Shown: piece by piece, positions 8,140 to 15,595 of the stretch | Numbering within the stretch: the first letter of the stretch is position 1 | Layout of the letters: the number at the start of each line of letters is the position of its first letter | DNA from: Marinilactibacillus kalidii | Lineage (GTDB): Bacteria; Bacillota; Bacilli; Lactobacillales; Carnobacteriaceae_A | DNA: 41,964 bases | Direction: 5' to 3' | Assembly (NCBI RefSeq): GCF_017599325.1 | Contig: NZ_JAGFVM010000050.1 | Span: 1 to 41,964 of the forward strand | Made by a program: the position numbers and the translations under genes | The notes under the pieces: model-generated | Seen by the model: only the letters and a program-made list of their open reading frames with translations | What the model was told of the DNA's origin: nothing | The model's database searches: none

Positions 8140-9588
8140 ATGACGATTGAAGTATTAACGAATAAAAAAGGACCAGCGATCAGTAAATATATCTATGGGC
8201 AATTCGCAGAACATTTAGGGCGTTGTATTTATGAAGGTGTATGGGTTGGAAAAGACTCGGACATCCCTAACAATGAGGGTATTCGTTTAGACGTTGTAGA
8301 AGCCCTTAAAGCAATCAAAGTACCTGTTGTCAGATGGCCGGGTGGTTGTTTTGCAGATGAGTACCATTGGAAAGACGGCATTGGAACACCTGCTGAAAGA
8401 AAAACAATTGTTAACACGCACTGGGGTGGAGTAGTTGAAAATAACCATTTCGGTACACATGAATTCTTTCATCTCTTAGACTTATTAGGAGCGGATGCTT
8501 ATGTTAACGGTAATGTAGGTAGTGGAACTGTTCAAGAAATGCAAGAATGGGTAGAGTACATCACTTTTGAAGGTGAATCACCTATGTCTAACTTACGTAA
8601 AGAAAATGGTAGTGAGACTGCTTGGGAAATGAAATTCTTCGGAGTCGGTAATGAAAGCTGGGGATGTGGCGGAAACATGCGTCCTGAGTACTATGCAGAC
8701 CTGTATCGTCGTTATCAAACCTATGTAAGAAATTATACCGATAAGCCTATTTACAAGATTGCTTGCGGTCCAAACATTGACGACTATAATTGGATGGAAC
8801 AAGTTATGAAAATCGCTGCACCATTCATGGATGGTATCAGTCTACATCATTATGCATTAACTGGAGCATGGGAAGATAAAGGAACAGCAACAAAATTTCC
8901 TGAATCAGAATGGCACTCTTTAATTGAAAGTGCGAAAAAAATGGATGAACTGATTACAAAACATTCTACGATAATGGATAAATATGATCCAGAAAAAAGA
9001 GTCGGCCTGATCGTAGATGAGTGGGGGTCTTGGTTATCTGTAGAAAATGGAACAAATCCTGGATTCTTATATCAACAAAATACAATCCGAGATGCTATGG
9101 TAGCAAGTGTGACACTGAACATCTTCCATAAACATGCAGATCGCGTACAAATGGCTAACATTGCTCAAATGGTGAATGTTTTACAAGCGATGTTATTGAC
9201 TGAAGGGGAAAAAATGATCAAGACACCAACTTATCACGTCTTTGATTTATACACGTATCACCAAGATGCTGAATTGATTGACACTTATGGTGAAGCTCAA
9301 GAATCAATCGATTATACGATCTCTAAAAAAGATGGTCAAATCGCCATATCTATATGTAATTACGGTTTAGAAGGTAGCGAAGAAGTTTCCTTCAACTTAC
9401 AAGCCTTTAATCTAGGTGAAGCGGAAGCCTTTATTGTTTCAGGTGATGAAATGGATGCACATAATACATTTGAAAACCCAGAAGTTGTTTCTAAACGTTC
9501 CTTTGATGAATTTAAAATAGAGGGTACAAAAGTTTCCATGACATTACCAGCAATGAGTGTTACAACAATGTTGATCAAAGAGCAGTAA
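8140..9588 (+). CDS. abfA: GH51 alpha-L-arabinofuranosidase, intracellular
   Basis: A 482-residue family 51 enzyme with no signal peptide. The acid/base residue is E172 in GVGNESWG and the nucleophile is E294 in VDEWGSW, close to the positions reported for Geobacillus AbfA. The N-terminal TIM barrel carries the RWPGGCF motif, and the C-terminal part is the usual beta-sandwich. It releases L-arabinofuranose from alpha-1,5, 1,3 and 1,2 linked oligosaccharides in the cytoplasm. It lies 22 bases after the arabinanase gene with an AGGAGTG ribosome site, and its stop is immediately followed by the next ATG. With the GH43 enzyme it gives two cytoplasmic alpha-arabinofuranosidases in one operon. Confidence 0.95.
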   Translation: MTIEVLTNKKGPAISKYIYGQFAEHLGRCIYEGVWVGKDSDIPNNEGIRLDVVEALKAIKVPVVRWPGGCFADEYHWKDGIGTPAERKTIVNTHWGGVVENNHFGTHEFFHLLDLLGADAYVNGNVGSGTVQEMQEWVEYITFEGESPMSNLRKENGSETAWEMKFFGVGNESWGCGGNMRPEYYADLYRRYQTYVRNYTDKPIYKIACGPNIDDYNWMEQVMKIAAPFMDGISLHHYALTGAWEDKGTATKFPESEWHSLIESAKKMDELITKHSTIMDKYDPEKRVGLIVDEWGSWLSVENGTNPGFLYQQNTIRDAMVASVTLNIFHKHADRVQMANIAQMVNVLQAMLLTEGEKMIKTPTYHVFDLYTYHQDAELIDTYGEAQESIDYTISKKDGQIAISICNYGLEGSEEVSFNLQAFNLGEAEAFIVSGDEMDAHNTFENPEVVSKRSFDEFKIEGTKVSMTLPAMSVTTMLIKEQ

Positions 9589-9589
9589 G

Positions 9590-9826
9590 ATGTCTTGCAA
9601 AACGTGTGAAAGATTAGAAGCTTTAGCGGGTCAGAACGTTCTAGAATCTATTGAAGAGCAATTAAGTTTAGAAGTGGATCTTGCCTCAGATGAGCTTAAA
9701 GAAATGCGGCTTTCAGTTTGTGAATCATGTCCATTCTTTCAAAACCAAACCTGTACAAAATGTGGATGCTATGCAATGTTCAGAGCAAGTTTGAATTATA
9801 AAAATTGTCCAATCGGGAAATGGTAG
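9590..9826 (+). CDS. Small eight-cysteine protein (DUF6171-like), end of arabinan operon
   Basis: A 78-residue protein whose ATG is one base after the abfA stop, without a strong ribosome site of its own, so translation is probably coupled. Eight cysteines fall in C3-x2-C6, C44-x2-C47, C55-x2-C58-x-C60 and C73, the last inside the ending CPIGKW. The middle (residues 10-40) is a likely acidic helix. The Cys spacing suggests zinc ribbons or, less likely, an iron-sulphur site. The C-terminal pattern resembles small Firmicutes proteins grouped as DUF6171; this name is from memory. The function is unknown. As last gene of the operon it is expressed with the arabinan enzymes. Confidence 0.75.
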   Translation: MSCKTCERLEALAGQNVLESIEEQLSLEVDLASDELKEMRLSVCESCPFFQNQTCTKCGCYAMFRASLNYKNCPIGKW

Positions 9827-9838
9827 AAAATGAACGAG

Positions 9839-9878
9839 ATATGAAGAAAAGGATGCTGTTGCATCCTTTTCTTCATAT
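9839..9878 (+). terminator. Stem-loop ending the arabinan operon
   Basis: A perfect 18-bp stem (9839-9856 with 9861-9878) with the loop TGTT follows the last gene of the operon by 12 bases. There is no T run after the stem, although its 3' arm contains TTTT, so the stem may act as a terminator or as a 3' end protector. The next gene, araR, has its own promoter. Confidence 0.65.
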
Positions 9879-9909
9879 ACATATTAAAATTGAAGATAAT
9901 AATTTAAAT

Positions 9910-9982
9910 ATTTGTCTATACAAATCGTAATTTGCCTTTAATTATCCCCCTTGTTTATAGTACAATTTACGTACGGACAAAT
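9910..9982. promoter_or_regulatory. araR promoter with two AraR boxes
   Basis: A promoter with -35 TTGCCT (9932-9937) and -10 TATAGT (9956-9961), spacer 18, precedes the regulator. Box one (9910-9925, ATTTGTCTATACAAAT) has both perfect arms of the AraR box and lies upstream of the -35. Box two (9967-9982, TTACGTACGGACAAAT) matches 12 of 16 and covers the start site. Centres are 57 bp apart. This indicates autoregulation of araR. Confidence 0.75.
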
Positions 9983-9999
9983 CGTAAGGAGTGAAATCA

Positions 10000-11115
10000 A
10001 TGTTGAATGAGCCTAAATATATAACGATAAAAAAAGAGATACAACAAAAAATCAAAAATAATAACTATTTATTGGGAAGCAAAATTCCATCAGAAGCGGA
10101 ACTTCGTATACAGTTTGATGTTAGTCGACATACGATCAGACAAGCTGTATCAGAATTAGTGAATGAAGGTTATTTAGTCAAACAACAAGGCTCGGGAACT
10201 TTTGTTAGTGATTTATATAAAAAAGAAATAATCCCTTCTTCTAAAAGGACGATAGGCGTTATTACTACTTACTTGTCGGATTATATCTTCCCTTCAATCA
10301 TTAGAGGGATTGAAGAAGAGCTCTCTAAACACGATTACTCTCTGATGTTGTCGAGTACACGCAATAACGTTGACAATGAGCGATCGTCTTTGGAAAGTAT
10401 GATTGATCAAAATGTTGATGGACTGATTGTTGAACCAACCAAAAGTAATTTAATGAATCCAAACTTAAATTATTATCTCAATCTATCCGAAAGACCTGTT
10501 CCAATGATTATGTTAAATGCTTCCTATGAGGAGCTAGACTTTCCAGTTGTTGCGTTAGACGATGTAAAAGCCGGAAGAATAGCAACAGAACATTTAATCT
10601 ATTTGAATCATACTAATATTGGAATCATTACAAAAGCAGACGATTTACAAGGAAAGAATCGACTGAAAGGTTATATCAGGGCACTTTATGATGCGAAGCT
10701 TTCGTTCGATAATAACCATATTATTCGTTACGATACAGAGACAAAACAGTCACTGCCGCAGATGATTAGAGATTTACTCTCATCAGAAAATGTACCGACT
10801 AGTTTTGTTTGCTATAACGATGAAGTGGCGGTTATGTTGATTAAAGAGATCAATGCAATTGGAAAAAATTGTCCAGATGATTTTTCTGTCGTTTCACATG
10901 ACAATAGTTTTTATAGTACAACACTTCCTTCTGTAAAGTTAACTTCAGTCGAACATCCAAAAGAAAATTTAGGTAAACAAGCTGCAATGATGCTTGTAAA
11001 ATCAATTGAAGAAGGTACACAATTAGAATCTTATATTTTTGATCCAGAGCTCGTTGTACGAAATTCAACGAAACGATTAAAAGATAACAACACTAGTGAG
11101 GTAGCTCACTCATAG
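10000..11115 (+). CDS. araR: AraR, GntR/LacI-type arabinose repressor
   Basis: A 371-residue regulator. A GntR winged helix occupies about residues 1-70 (PSEAELRIQF, SRHTIRQAV, GSGTFV), and a LacI/periplasmic-binding-like effector domain fills the rest. This domain fusion is the hallmark of AraR. L-arabinose would release it from DNA. The start was set to ATG 10000 rather than the in-frame GTG at 9991, because AGGAG at 9987-9991 overlaps the GTG but is well placed for the ATG. It lies between the two groups of operators, and eight boxes like those of B. subtilis AraR occur at the four promoters around it, including its own. Confidence 0.93.
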   Translation: MLNEPKYITIKKEIQQKIKNNNYLLGSKIPSEAELRIQFDVSRHTIRQAVSELVNEGYLVKQQGSGTFVSDLYKKEIIPSSKRTIGVITTYLSDYIFPSIIRGIEEELSKHDYSLMLSSTRNNVDNERSSLESMIDQNVDGLIVEPTKSNLMNPNLNYYLNLSERPVPMIMLNASYEELDFPVVALDDVKAGRIATEHLIYLNHTNIGIITKADDLQGKNRLKGYIRALYDAKLSFDNNHIIRYDTETKQSLPQMIRDLLSSENVPTSFVCYNDEVAVMLIKEINAIGKNCPDDFSVVSHDNSFYSTTLPSVKLTSVEHPKENLGKQAAMMLVKSIEEGTQLESYIFDPELVVRNSTKRLKDNNTSEVAHS

Positions 11116-11128
11116 CCGAATGAGGTAC

Positions 11129-11143
11129 GTTCGTGTCACGAAC
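11129..11143. repeat. Perfect palindrome after araR
   Basis: GTTCGTGTCACGAAC is a perfect 7-bp inverted repeat with a 1-base centre, 14 bases after the araR stop. An adjacent weak AraR-like half site (GGTACGT, centre 11128.5) lies 54 bp from the araD operator centre. It may be an operator or the stem of a weak terminator; an AT-only inverted repeat follows at about 11145-11169. Confidence 0.4.
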
Positions 11144-11171
11144 AAAATAATAATAAATTTTTATTATTTAG

Positions 11172-11200
11172 TTGACACGTACGTACCTTTAATTTACAAT
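11172..11200 (+). promoter_or_regulatory. Promoter of araDAB
   Basis: A near-consensus sigma-A promoter: -35 TTGACA (11172-11177), 17-bp spacer, -10 TACAAT (11195-11200). It is the strongest-looking promoter in the window. Transcription would start near 11207, leaving a leader of about 80 nt. Confidence 0.85.
11175..11190. promoter_or_regulatory. AraR operator inside the araDAB promoter spacer
   Basis: ACACGTACGTACCTTT contains the GTACGTAC core of the AraR box (10 of 16 matches overall). It lies between the -35 and -10, where bound AraR would exclude RNA polymerase. Confidence 0.7.
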
Positions 11201-11205
11201 AGAAT

Positions 11206-11218
11206 TGTAAGCGTTACA
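11206..11218. promoter_or_regulatory. cre site at the araDAB start site
   Basis: TGTAAGCGTTACA is a perfect palindrome around GCG and fits the CcpA cre consensus. It overlaps the predicted transcription start, a position that blocks initiation when glucose is present. Confidence 0.75.
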
Positions 11219-11289
11219 CATAAATTGAATAAGAATTTTAGAACTATTTATATCTTGCGATACTGTATCTATGAAAGGGATGATAGAAC

Positions 11290-11985
11290 TTGCTTGAAGC
11301 ACTAAGAAACCAAGTCTATAAAGCGAATATGGAATTACCGAAATACAAATTAATTACATTCACCTGGGGTAACGTGAGTGGGATAGATAGGGACTCGAAC
11401 TTAGTCGTTATTAAACCAAGTGGAGTAGCTTATGAGAATCTTTCACCTGAAAATATGGTCATTGTAGACTTAGATGGCAATATTGTTGAAGGAAAATTAA
11501 ATCCCTCAAGTGATACAGCCACTCATCTAGAATTGTATAAAAATTTTAAGAATATCGGTGGAATCGTTCATACACATTCACCATGGGCAGTTAGCTACGC
11601 CCAAGCGGGAAGAGATATTCCGGCAGCTGGAACTACTCAAGCTGATTATTTCTACGGATCAATTCCGGTAACTAGAGAAATGACGGTAGAAGAAATTTCG
11701 AAAGATTATGAATTGAAGACCGGCTCTGTTATCATTGAAACCTTCAAATCAAGGTCTATTGATCCGGATAAAGTTCCGGGTGTATTAGTTAATGATCACG
11801 GTCCGTTTACATGGGGAATGTCGCCAGAGGAAGCTGTTCATAATTCAGTTGTTTTAGAACAAGTAGCTGAGATGACTTATCATAGCTTTCAATTAAATCC
11901 AAATAAAATAGAGATGAGTCAAGATTTGTTGGATAAACATTATTTAAGAAAACATGGCGATAATGCCTATTATGGTCAGAAATAA
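11290..11985 (+). CDS. araD: L-ribulose-5-phosphate 4-epimerase
   Basis: A class II aldolase-fold epimerase of 231 residues, the normal length. It converts L-ribulose 5-phosphate to D-xylulose 5-phosphate, the last step of arabinose use. Visible marks are the substrate-binding TWGNVSG, PSGVAYE, the zinc histidines in [10 protein letters not shown] and the further His in [10 protein letters not shown]. The start is TTG at 11290, behind AAAGGGAT; the resulting N-terminus ([20 protein letters not shown]) aligns with family members that begin in the same way. It is the first gene of araD-araA-araB, an order unlike the araBAD or araABD of many relatives. Confidence 0.95.
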   Translation: MLEALRNQVYKANMELPKYKLITFTWGNVSGIDRDSNLVVIKPSGVAYENLSPENMVIVDLDGNIVEGKLNPSSDTATHLELYKNFKNIGGIVHTHSPWAVSYAQAGRDIPAAGTTQADYFYGSIPVTREMTVEEISKDYELKTGSVIIETFKSRSIDPDKVPGVLVNDHGPFTWGMSPEEAVHNSVVLEQVAEMTYHSFQLNPNKIEMSQDLLDKHYLRKHGDNAYYGQK

Positions 11986-12011
11986 AACATAAAAATGAGG
12001 ATGTGCTTTAT

Positions 12012-13436
12012 ATGTTAAAAACAGAAGAAAAAGTATTCTGGTTAGTTGTCGGTAGTCAACACTTATATGGTCCAGAAACACTTGAACAAGTTGAAGATCA
12101 CACTAAAGAAATGGTTGAATCACTAAACAAAGAGGCCAATTTCCCTTATCCATTAGAGTATAAAGCTTTGGTAACAACTGCTGATGAAATCAAAGACGTT
12201 ATGAAAGAAGTCAATTACCAAGATAAGGTTGCTGGGGTCGTTACATGGATGCATACATTCTCACCAGCAAAATTATGGATTCCTGGAACCAAATTATTAC
12301 AAAAACCATTGTTACACTTAGCTACTCAGTATCATAAAGAGATTCCTTGGGATTCAATTGATATGGACTTCATGAACTTAAATCAAAGTGCGCATGGGGA
12401 TAGAGAATATGGGTTTATCAATGCGCGTTTGCGTTTGAATAATAAAATTGTAGTTGGTCACTATCAAGATCCAGATGTTCACAAAGAAATGTCTGATTGG
12501 ATGTTATCTGCAATTGGTTTTGTGGAATCCCAAAATATTAAAGTTGCTCGTTTTGGCGACAATATGAGAAATGTTGGGGTAACAGAAGGTGACAAAGTCG
12601 AAGCGGCGATTCAATTTGGATGGACAGTCGATTATTATGGTATTGGTGATCTCGTTGAAGAAATGAGTCACGTTACTGATGAAGAAATTCAAGAGACATT
12701 TGAAGAATGCAGTAATATGTATGATATGGAATACCGTGATAATGATCAAGACTTCTTTGAAGAACATGTTAAAGATCAAATTAGAATTGAAATTGGTCTT
12801 AGAAGGTTCCTTGAGCGCGGTGGTTATACAGCATTCACGACAAACTTTGAAGATCTTCATGGAATGAAACAATTACCTGGTATGGCTGTTCAACGATTGA
12901 ATGCAGAAGGTTATGGATTTGCTGGTGAAGGTGACTGGAAAACCGCAGCACTAGATCGTTTGATGAAAGTCATGGCAAACAATATTTCTACTGGATTCAT
13001 GGAAGATTATACCTATAACATGACTAAAGGAAATGAATATATTGTTCAATCACATATGTTAGAAGTTGACCCGACCTTTGCGGAAACAAAACCACGTGTC
13101 GTCGTTAATCCTCTAGGTATTGGCGATAAAGAGGATCCAGCGCGTCTTGTCTTTGATGGAAAAGCTGGTGAAGGTTTGACCGTTTCTATGTTAGATATGG
13201 GTACACACTATCGTTTAATGGTAAATACATTTACTGCTGAAACACCTAAGGAAGATGCGCCGAACTTACCAGTAGCCAGAGTAATCTGGAAACCAAATCC
13301 TGACTTTAAAACGGGTATAAAAAAATGGATTCAAGCAGGTGGGGGACACCACACTGTAGCGACCTTGGTATTAAGTCTAGATGTCATTCTTGATTGGGCA
13401 AAATTAGTAGATATTGAAACAGTCGTAATAGATTAA
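12012..13436 (+). CDS. araA: L-arabinose isomerase
   Basis: A 474-residue enzyme that converts L-arabinose to L-ribulose with Mn2+ in the cytoplasm. The N-terminal signature FWLVVGSQHLYG, the acidic metal-binding segments LNAEGYGFAGEGDWKTAAL and the histidines in VQSHMLEVDP and AGGGHHTV are visible. The start was set at ATG 12012, since GAGGATG lies about 11 bases before it; the in-frame GTG at 12003 sits almost on that site. The gene follows araD by 26 bases. A strong stem-loop with a T run after it separates it from araB, so araB is probably expressed at a lower level. Confidence 0.95.
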   Translation: MLKTEEKVFWLVVGSQHLYGPETLEQVEDHTKEMVESLNKEANFPYPLEYKALVTTADEIKDVMKEVNYQDKVAGVVTWMHTFSPAKLWIPGTKLLQKPLLHLATQYHKEIPWDSIDMDFMNLNQSAHGDREYGFINARLRLNNKIVVGHYQDPDVHKEMSDWMLSAIGFVESQNIKVARFGDNMRNVGVTEGDKVEAAIQFGWTVDYYGIGDLVEEMSHVTDEEIQETFEECSNMYDMEYRDNDQDFFEEHVKDQIRIEIGLRRFLERGGYTAFTTNFEDLHGMKQLPGMAVQRLNAEGYGFAGEGDWKTAALDRLMKVMANNISTGFMEDYTYNMTKGNEYIVQSHMLEVDPTFAETKPRVVVNPLGIGDKEDPARLVFDGKAGEGLTVSMLDMGTHYRLMVNTFTAETPKEDAPNLPVARVIWKPNPDFKTGIKKWIQAGGGHHTVATLVLSLDVILDWAKLVDIETVVID

Positions 13437-13446
13437 GAACGAGAGA

Positions 13447-13482
13447 GCTAATAAACGTATACGTTTGTTAGCTTTTCTTTTA
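13447..13482 (+). terminator. Terminator-like stem-loop between araA and araB
   Basis: GCTAATAAACG and CGTTTGTTAGC (13447-13472, one G-U pair, TATA in the middle) form a hairpin followed by TTTTCTTTT. This looks like a rho-independent terminator inside the operon. No clear promoter is seen between it and araB, so it probably allows partial read-through and lowers araB expression. Confidence 0.75.
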
Positions 13483-13512
13483 TAAAATAGAAGATTGAAA
13501 TGAGGGGTTATA

Positions 13513-15114
13513 ATGTCATTTAAAACAAATAATAAAGTAATTGATCAGAACACCTTATCTTTAGGTATAGAATTTGGTTCTACTCGAGTTAAAGCCGTTT
13601 TGATAAACGATCAATTCGCACCAATTGCAAGTGGCGCTTATGATTGGGAAAATAAGTTGATCGACGGCTATTGGACTTATGATTTAGATGAAGTATGGTC
13701 AGGCCTGCAAATTGCCTACAAAGAGCTGTTTGAAAACGTTAGAGCTGAATATGATGTCAAATTAACCAAGGTAGCTTCTATCGGCTTTTCTGGTATGATG
13801 CATGGTTACTTATCATTTAACAAAAACGCAGAGTTACTCGTTCCTTTTAGAACTTGGAGAAATACGACAACGGATGCTGCTTCGAAAAAATTGACTGAGT
13901 TATTTGCGTTCAATATTCCACACCGTTGGACGATTTCCCATTTATATCAAGCTATTTTAAATAAAGAAGCTCACGTAAAAGAGATTGATTTTGTGACAAC
14001 ACTTGCTGGCTATGTTCATTGGAAGTTGACGGGAGAAAGAGTCGTTGGTGTTGGAGAAGCAGCAGGGATGTTCCCAATCGATAGTGAAATAATTGATTTT
14101 GATAAGAAAAGAGTTGCTCAATTTAATGAACTTGAAGAGGTAAAATCATTTGATTGGTCGATAACAGAGATTTTTCCGAAAGTTTTAGCTGCTGGTAGTG
14201 TGGCGGGTAAACTTTCAGAAGAAGGTGCTAATCTGATTGATCCAACCGGTCACTTAATGGCTGGAATTCCATTTTGTCCTCCAGAAGGGGATGCTGGAAC
14301 GGGAATGGTTGCAACAAATTCAGTAGCAGAAAGAACAGGAAATATTTCAGCCGGTACTTCTGTATTTTCAATGATTGTATTAGAAGAAGCTTTATCAAGT
14401 TATTATGAAGAAATAGATATGGTTACTACCCCGACAGGTAAACCGACCGCTATGGTACATTGCAATAATTTCACTACAGATATTAATGCGTGGGCAAAAT
14501 TATTTGGAGAATTAATCGAGGCACTCGGATTGTCCGTTGATAAAAACCAATTATTTACAACGCTATTTGAACAATCACTAAAAGCGGATTCTGATGGCGG
14601 AAAATTAGTTAGTTGTAATTATTACTCTGGAGAACCGATTACTGGACTTGAAGAAGGTCGACCTCTATTTGTACAAATGCCAGATAGTGTGTTATCACTC
14701 CCTAATTTTATGAGAACACAAATTTATTCTGCACTAGCTACTTTGAAAATCGGTATGGACATTCTAACATCAAAAGAAGATGTACGCGTAGATCAACTAC
14801 TAGGACACGGTGGCTTCTTCAAGACGAAATACGTTGGTCAAAAAATGATGGCAGACGCTTTAAATGTACCTGTGACGGTAATGGAAACTGCTGGAGAAGG
14901 TGGTCCTTGGGGCATGGCCCTATTGGCTGCTTACTTGCTTAGGAAGCAGGATGGAGAGACACTTGAAGCATTCTTAGATAAACAAGTATTTTCTTCAGAG
15001 GTACCGAATACAGTAGAACCTTCCAAAGTTGAATCAAATGATTTTGAAGAATTCATGAAAAGGTATACAATGATGTTGGACGTGGAGAAACAAGCCGTTC
15101 AATCTTTAAAATAA
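13513..15114 (+). CDS. araB: Ribulokinase, FGGY family
   Basis: A 533-residue FGGY sugar kinase. The N-terminal phosphate-binding loop reads GIEFGSTRVKAV (about residues 18-29), GFSGMMHGY follows at about 95, and the C-terminal ATPase half carries GHGGFFKT and GEGGPWGMA. The length and N-terminal extension match AraB proteins of lactic acid bacteria rather than the 550-residue B. subtilis type. It phosphorylates L-ribulose to L-ribulose 5-phosphate, between the AraA and AraD steps. The ribosome site is GAGGGG before ATG 13513. Xylulokinase is the main alternative in this family; the location between araA and the arabinose operators favours AraB. Confidence 0.9.
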   Translation: MSFKTNNKVIDQNTLSLGIEFGSTRVKAVLINDQFAPIASGAYDWENKLIDGYWTYDLDEVWSGLQIAYKELFENVRAEYDVKLTKVASIGFSGMMHGYLSFNKNAELLVPFRTWRNTTTDAASKKLTELFAFNIPHRWTISHLYQAILNKEAHVKEIDFVTTLAGYVHWKLTGERVVGVGEAAGMFPIDSEIIDFDKKRVAQFNELEEVKSFDWSITEIFPKVLAAGSVAGKLSEEGANLIDPTGHLMAGIPFCPPEGDAGTGMVATNSVAERTGNISAGTSVFSMIVLEEALSSYYEEIDMVTTPTGKPTAMVHCNNFTTDINAWAKLFGELIEALGLSVDKNQLFTTLFEQSLKADSDGGKLVSCNYYSGEPITGLEEGRPLFVQMPDSVLSLPNFMRTQIYSALATLKIGMDILTSKEDVRVDQLLGHGGFFKTKYVGQKMMADALNVPVTVMETAGEGGPWGMALLAAYLLRKQDGETLEAFLDKQVFSSEVPNTVEPSKVESNDFEEFMKRYTMMLDVEKQAVQSLK

Positions 15115-15130
15115 TGGAAGGATTGATAGT

Positions 15131-15352
15131 ATGCAAAATGGTCCTATAGAAGGAAACGCTAATCCAGATGGAATAAATAGTCCAGCTAGTTTGGCGGCAG
15201 CTAGAGAAGCTGGTCGTTATAGCGATTCCGAACAAGAGATGAATGAAGAGGAAAAAGAAAAAGATACCAAGCCAGAAGATTTTGAATCATTTAATGTAGA
15301 AAAAGTCGATGAGTTAAATAAAGAAAAAGAAGACTATACAAATCACGAATAA
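15131..15352 (+). CDS. Small acidic protein of unknown function after araB
   Basis: A 73-residue protein, 16 bases after araB, with GGAAGG before its ATG. The first half contains PIEGNANPDG and SPASLAAAREAGRY; the second half is almost only Glu, Lys and Asp (EEEKEKDTKPEDFE, ELNKEKEDY) and is likely disordered or helical. It has no signal peptide, membrane segment or Cys. I do not recognise a family. It ends 28 bases before a strong terminator, so it is the last gene of the araDAB transcript. The good ribosome site and position support a real gene. Confidence 0.65.
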   Translation: MQNGPIEGNANPDGINSPASLAAAREAGRYSDSEQEMNEEEKEKDTKPEDFESFNVEKVDELNKEKEDYTNHE

Positions 15353-15380
15353 TTATCTTAATTGATTAATATTAAGATGG

Positions 15381-15428
15381 ATGCCCCTTGAAAGATAGAG
15401 TATTTACTCATCTTTCAAGGGGCATTTT
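15381..15428 (+). terminator. Terminator of the araDAB operon
   Basis: A 16-bp perfect stem (15381-15396 with 15410-15425) containing GCCCC/GGGGC is extended by an inner GAG/CTC pair set and ends in TTTT. It is a strong rho-independent terminator. Confidence 0.92.
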
Positions 15429-15446
15429 AATCATGCTTAAAAATTA

Positions 15447-15559
15447 AGAAAACGCTTGCTTAAGGATAGAAGATGTTATACTATTGTTTTGAAGGTACGT
15501 ACAAATAACCCTTTTGTTTACAACGTAATTTTGATTAACATCAATTCATACGTACAATA
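15447..15559. promoter_or_regulatory. GH127-GH27 promoter with two AraR boxes and a weak cre
   Basis: A promoter with -35 TTGCTT (15456-15461), spacer 17 and -10 TACTAT (15479-15484) precedes the GH127 gene. AraR-like boxes are at 15491-15506 (GAAGGTACGTACAAAT, 12 of 16) and 15544-15559 (ATTCATACGTACAATA, 12 of 16). Their centres are 53 bp apart, about five helical turns. A weak cre-like AGAAAACGCTTGCT (15447-15460) overlaps the -35. Confidence 0.72.
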
Positions 15560-15595
15560 TCATTTTATAATTCATTTTAATCGGAGGAATAAAGT

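Noticed and set aside
12504-12872. A 122-residue minus-strand open frame within araA
   Set aside because: It lies entirely antisense to araA, has no ribosome site and no recognisable protein pattern.
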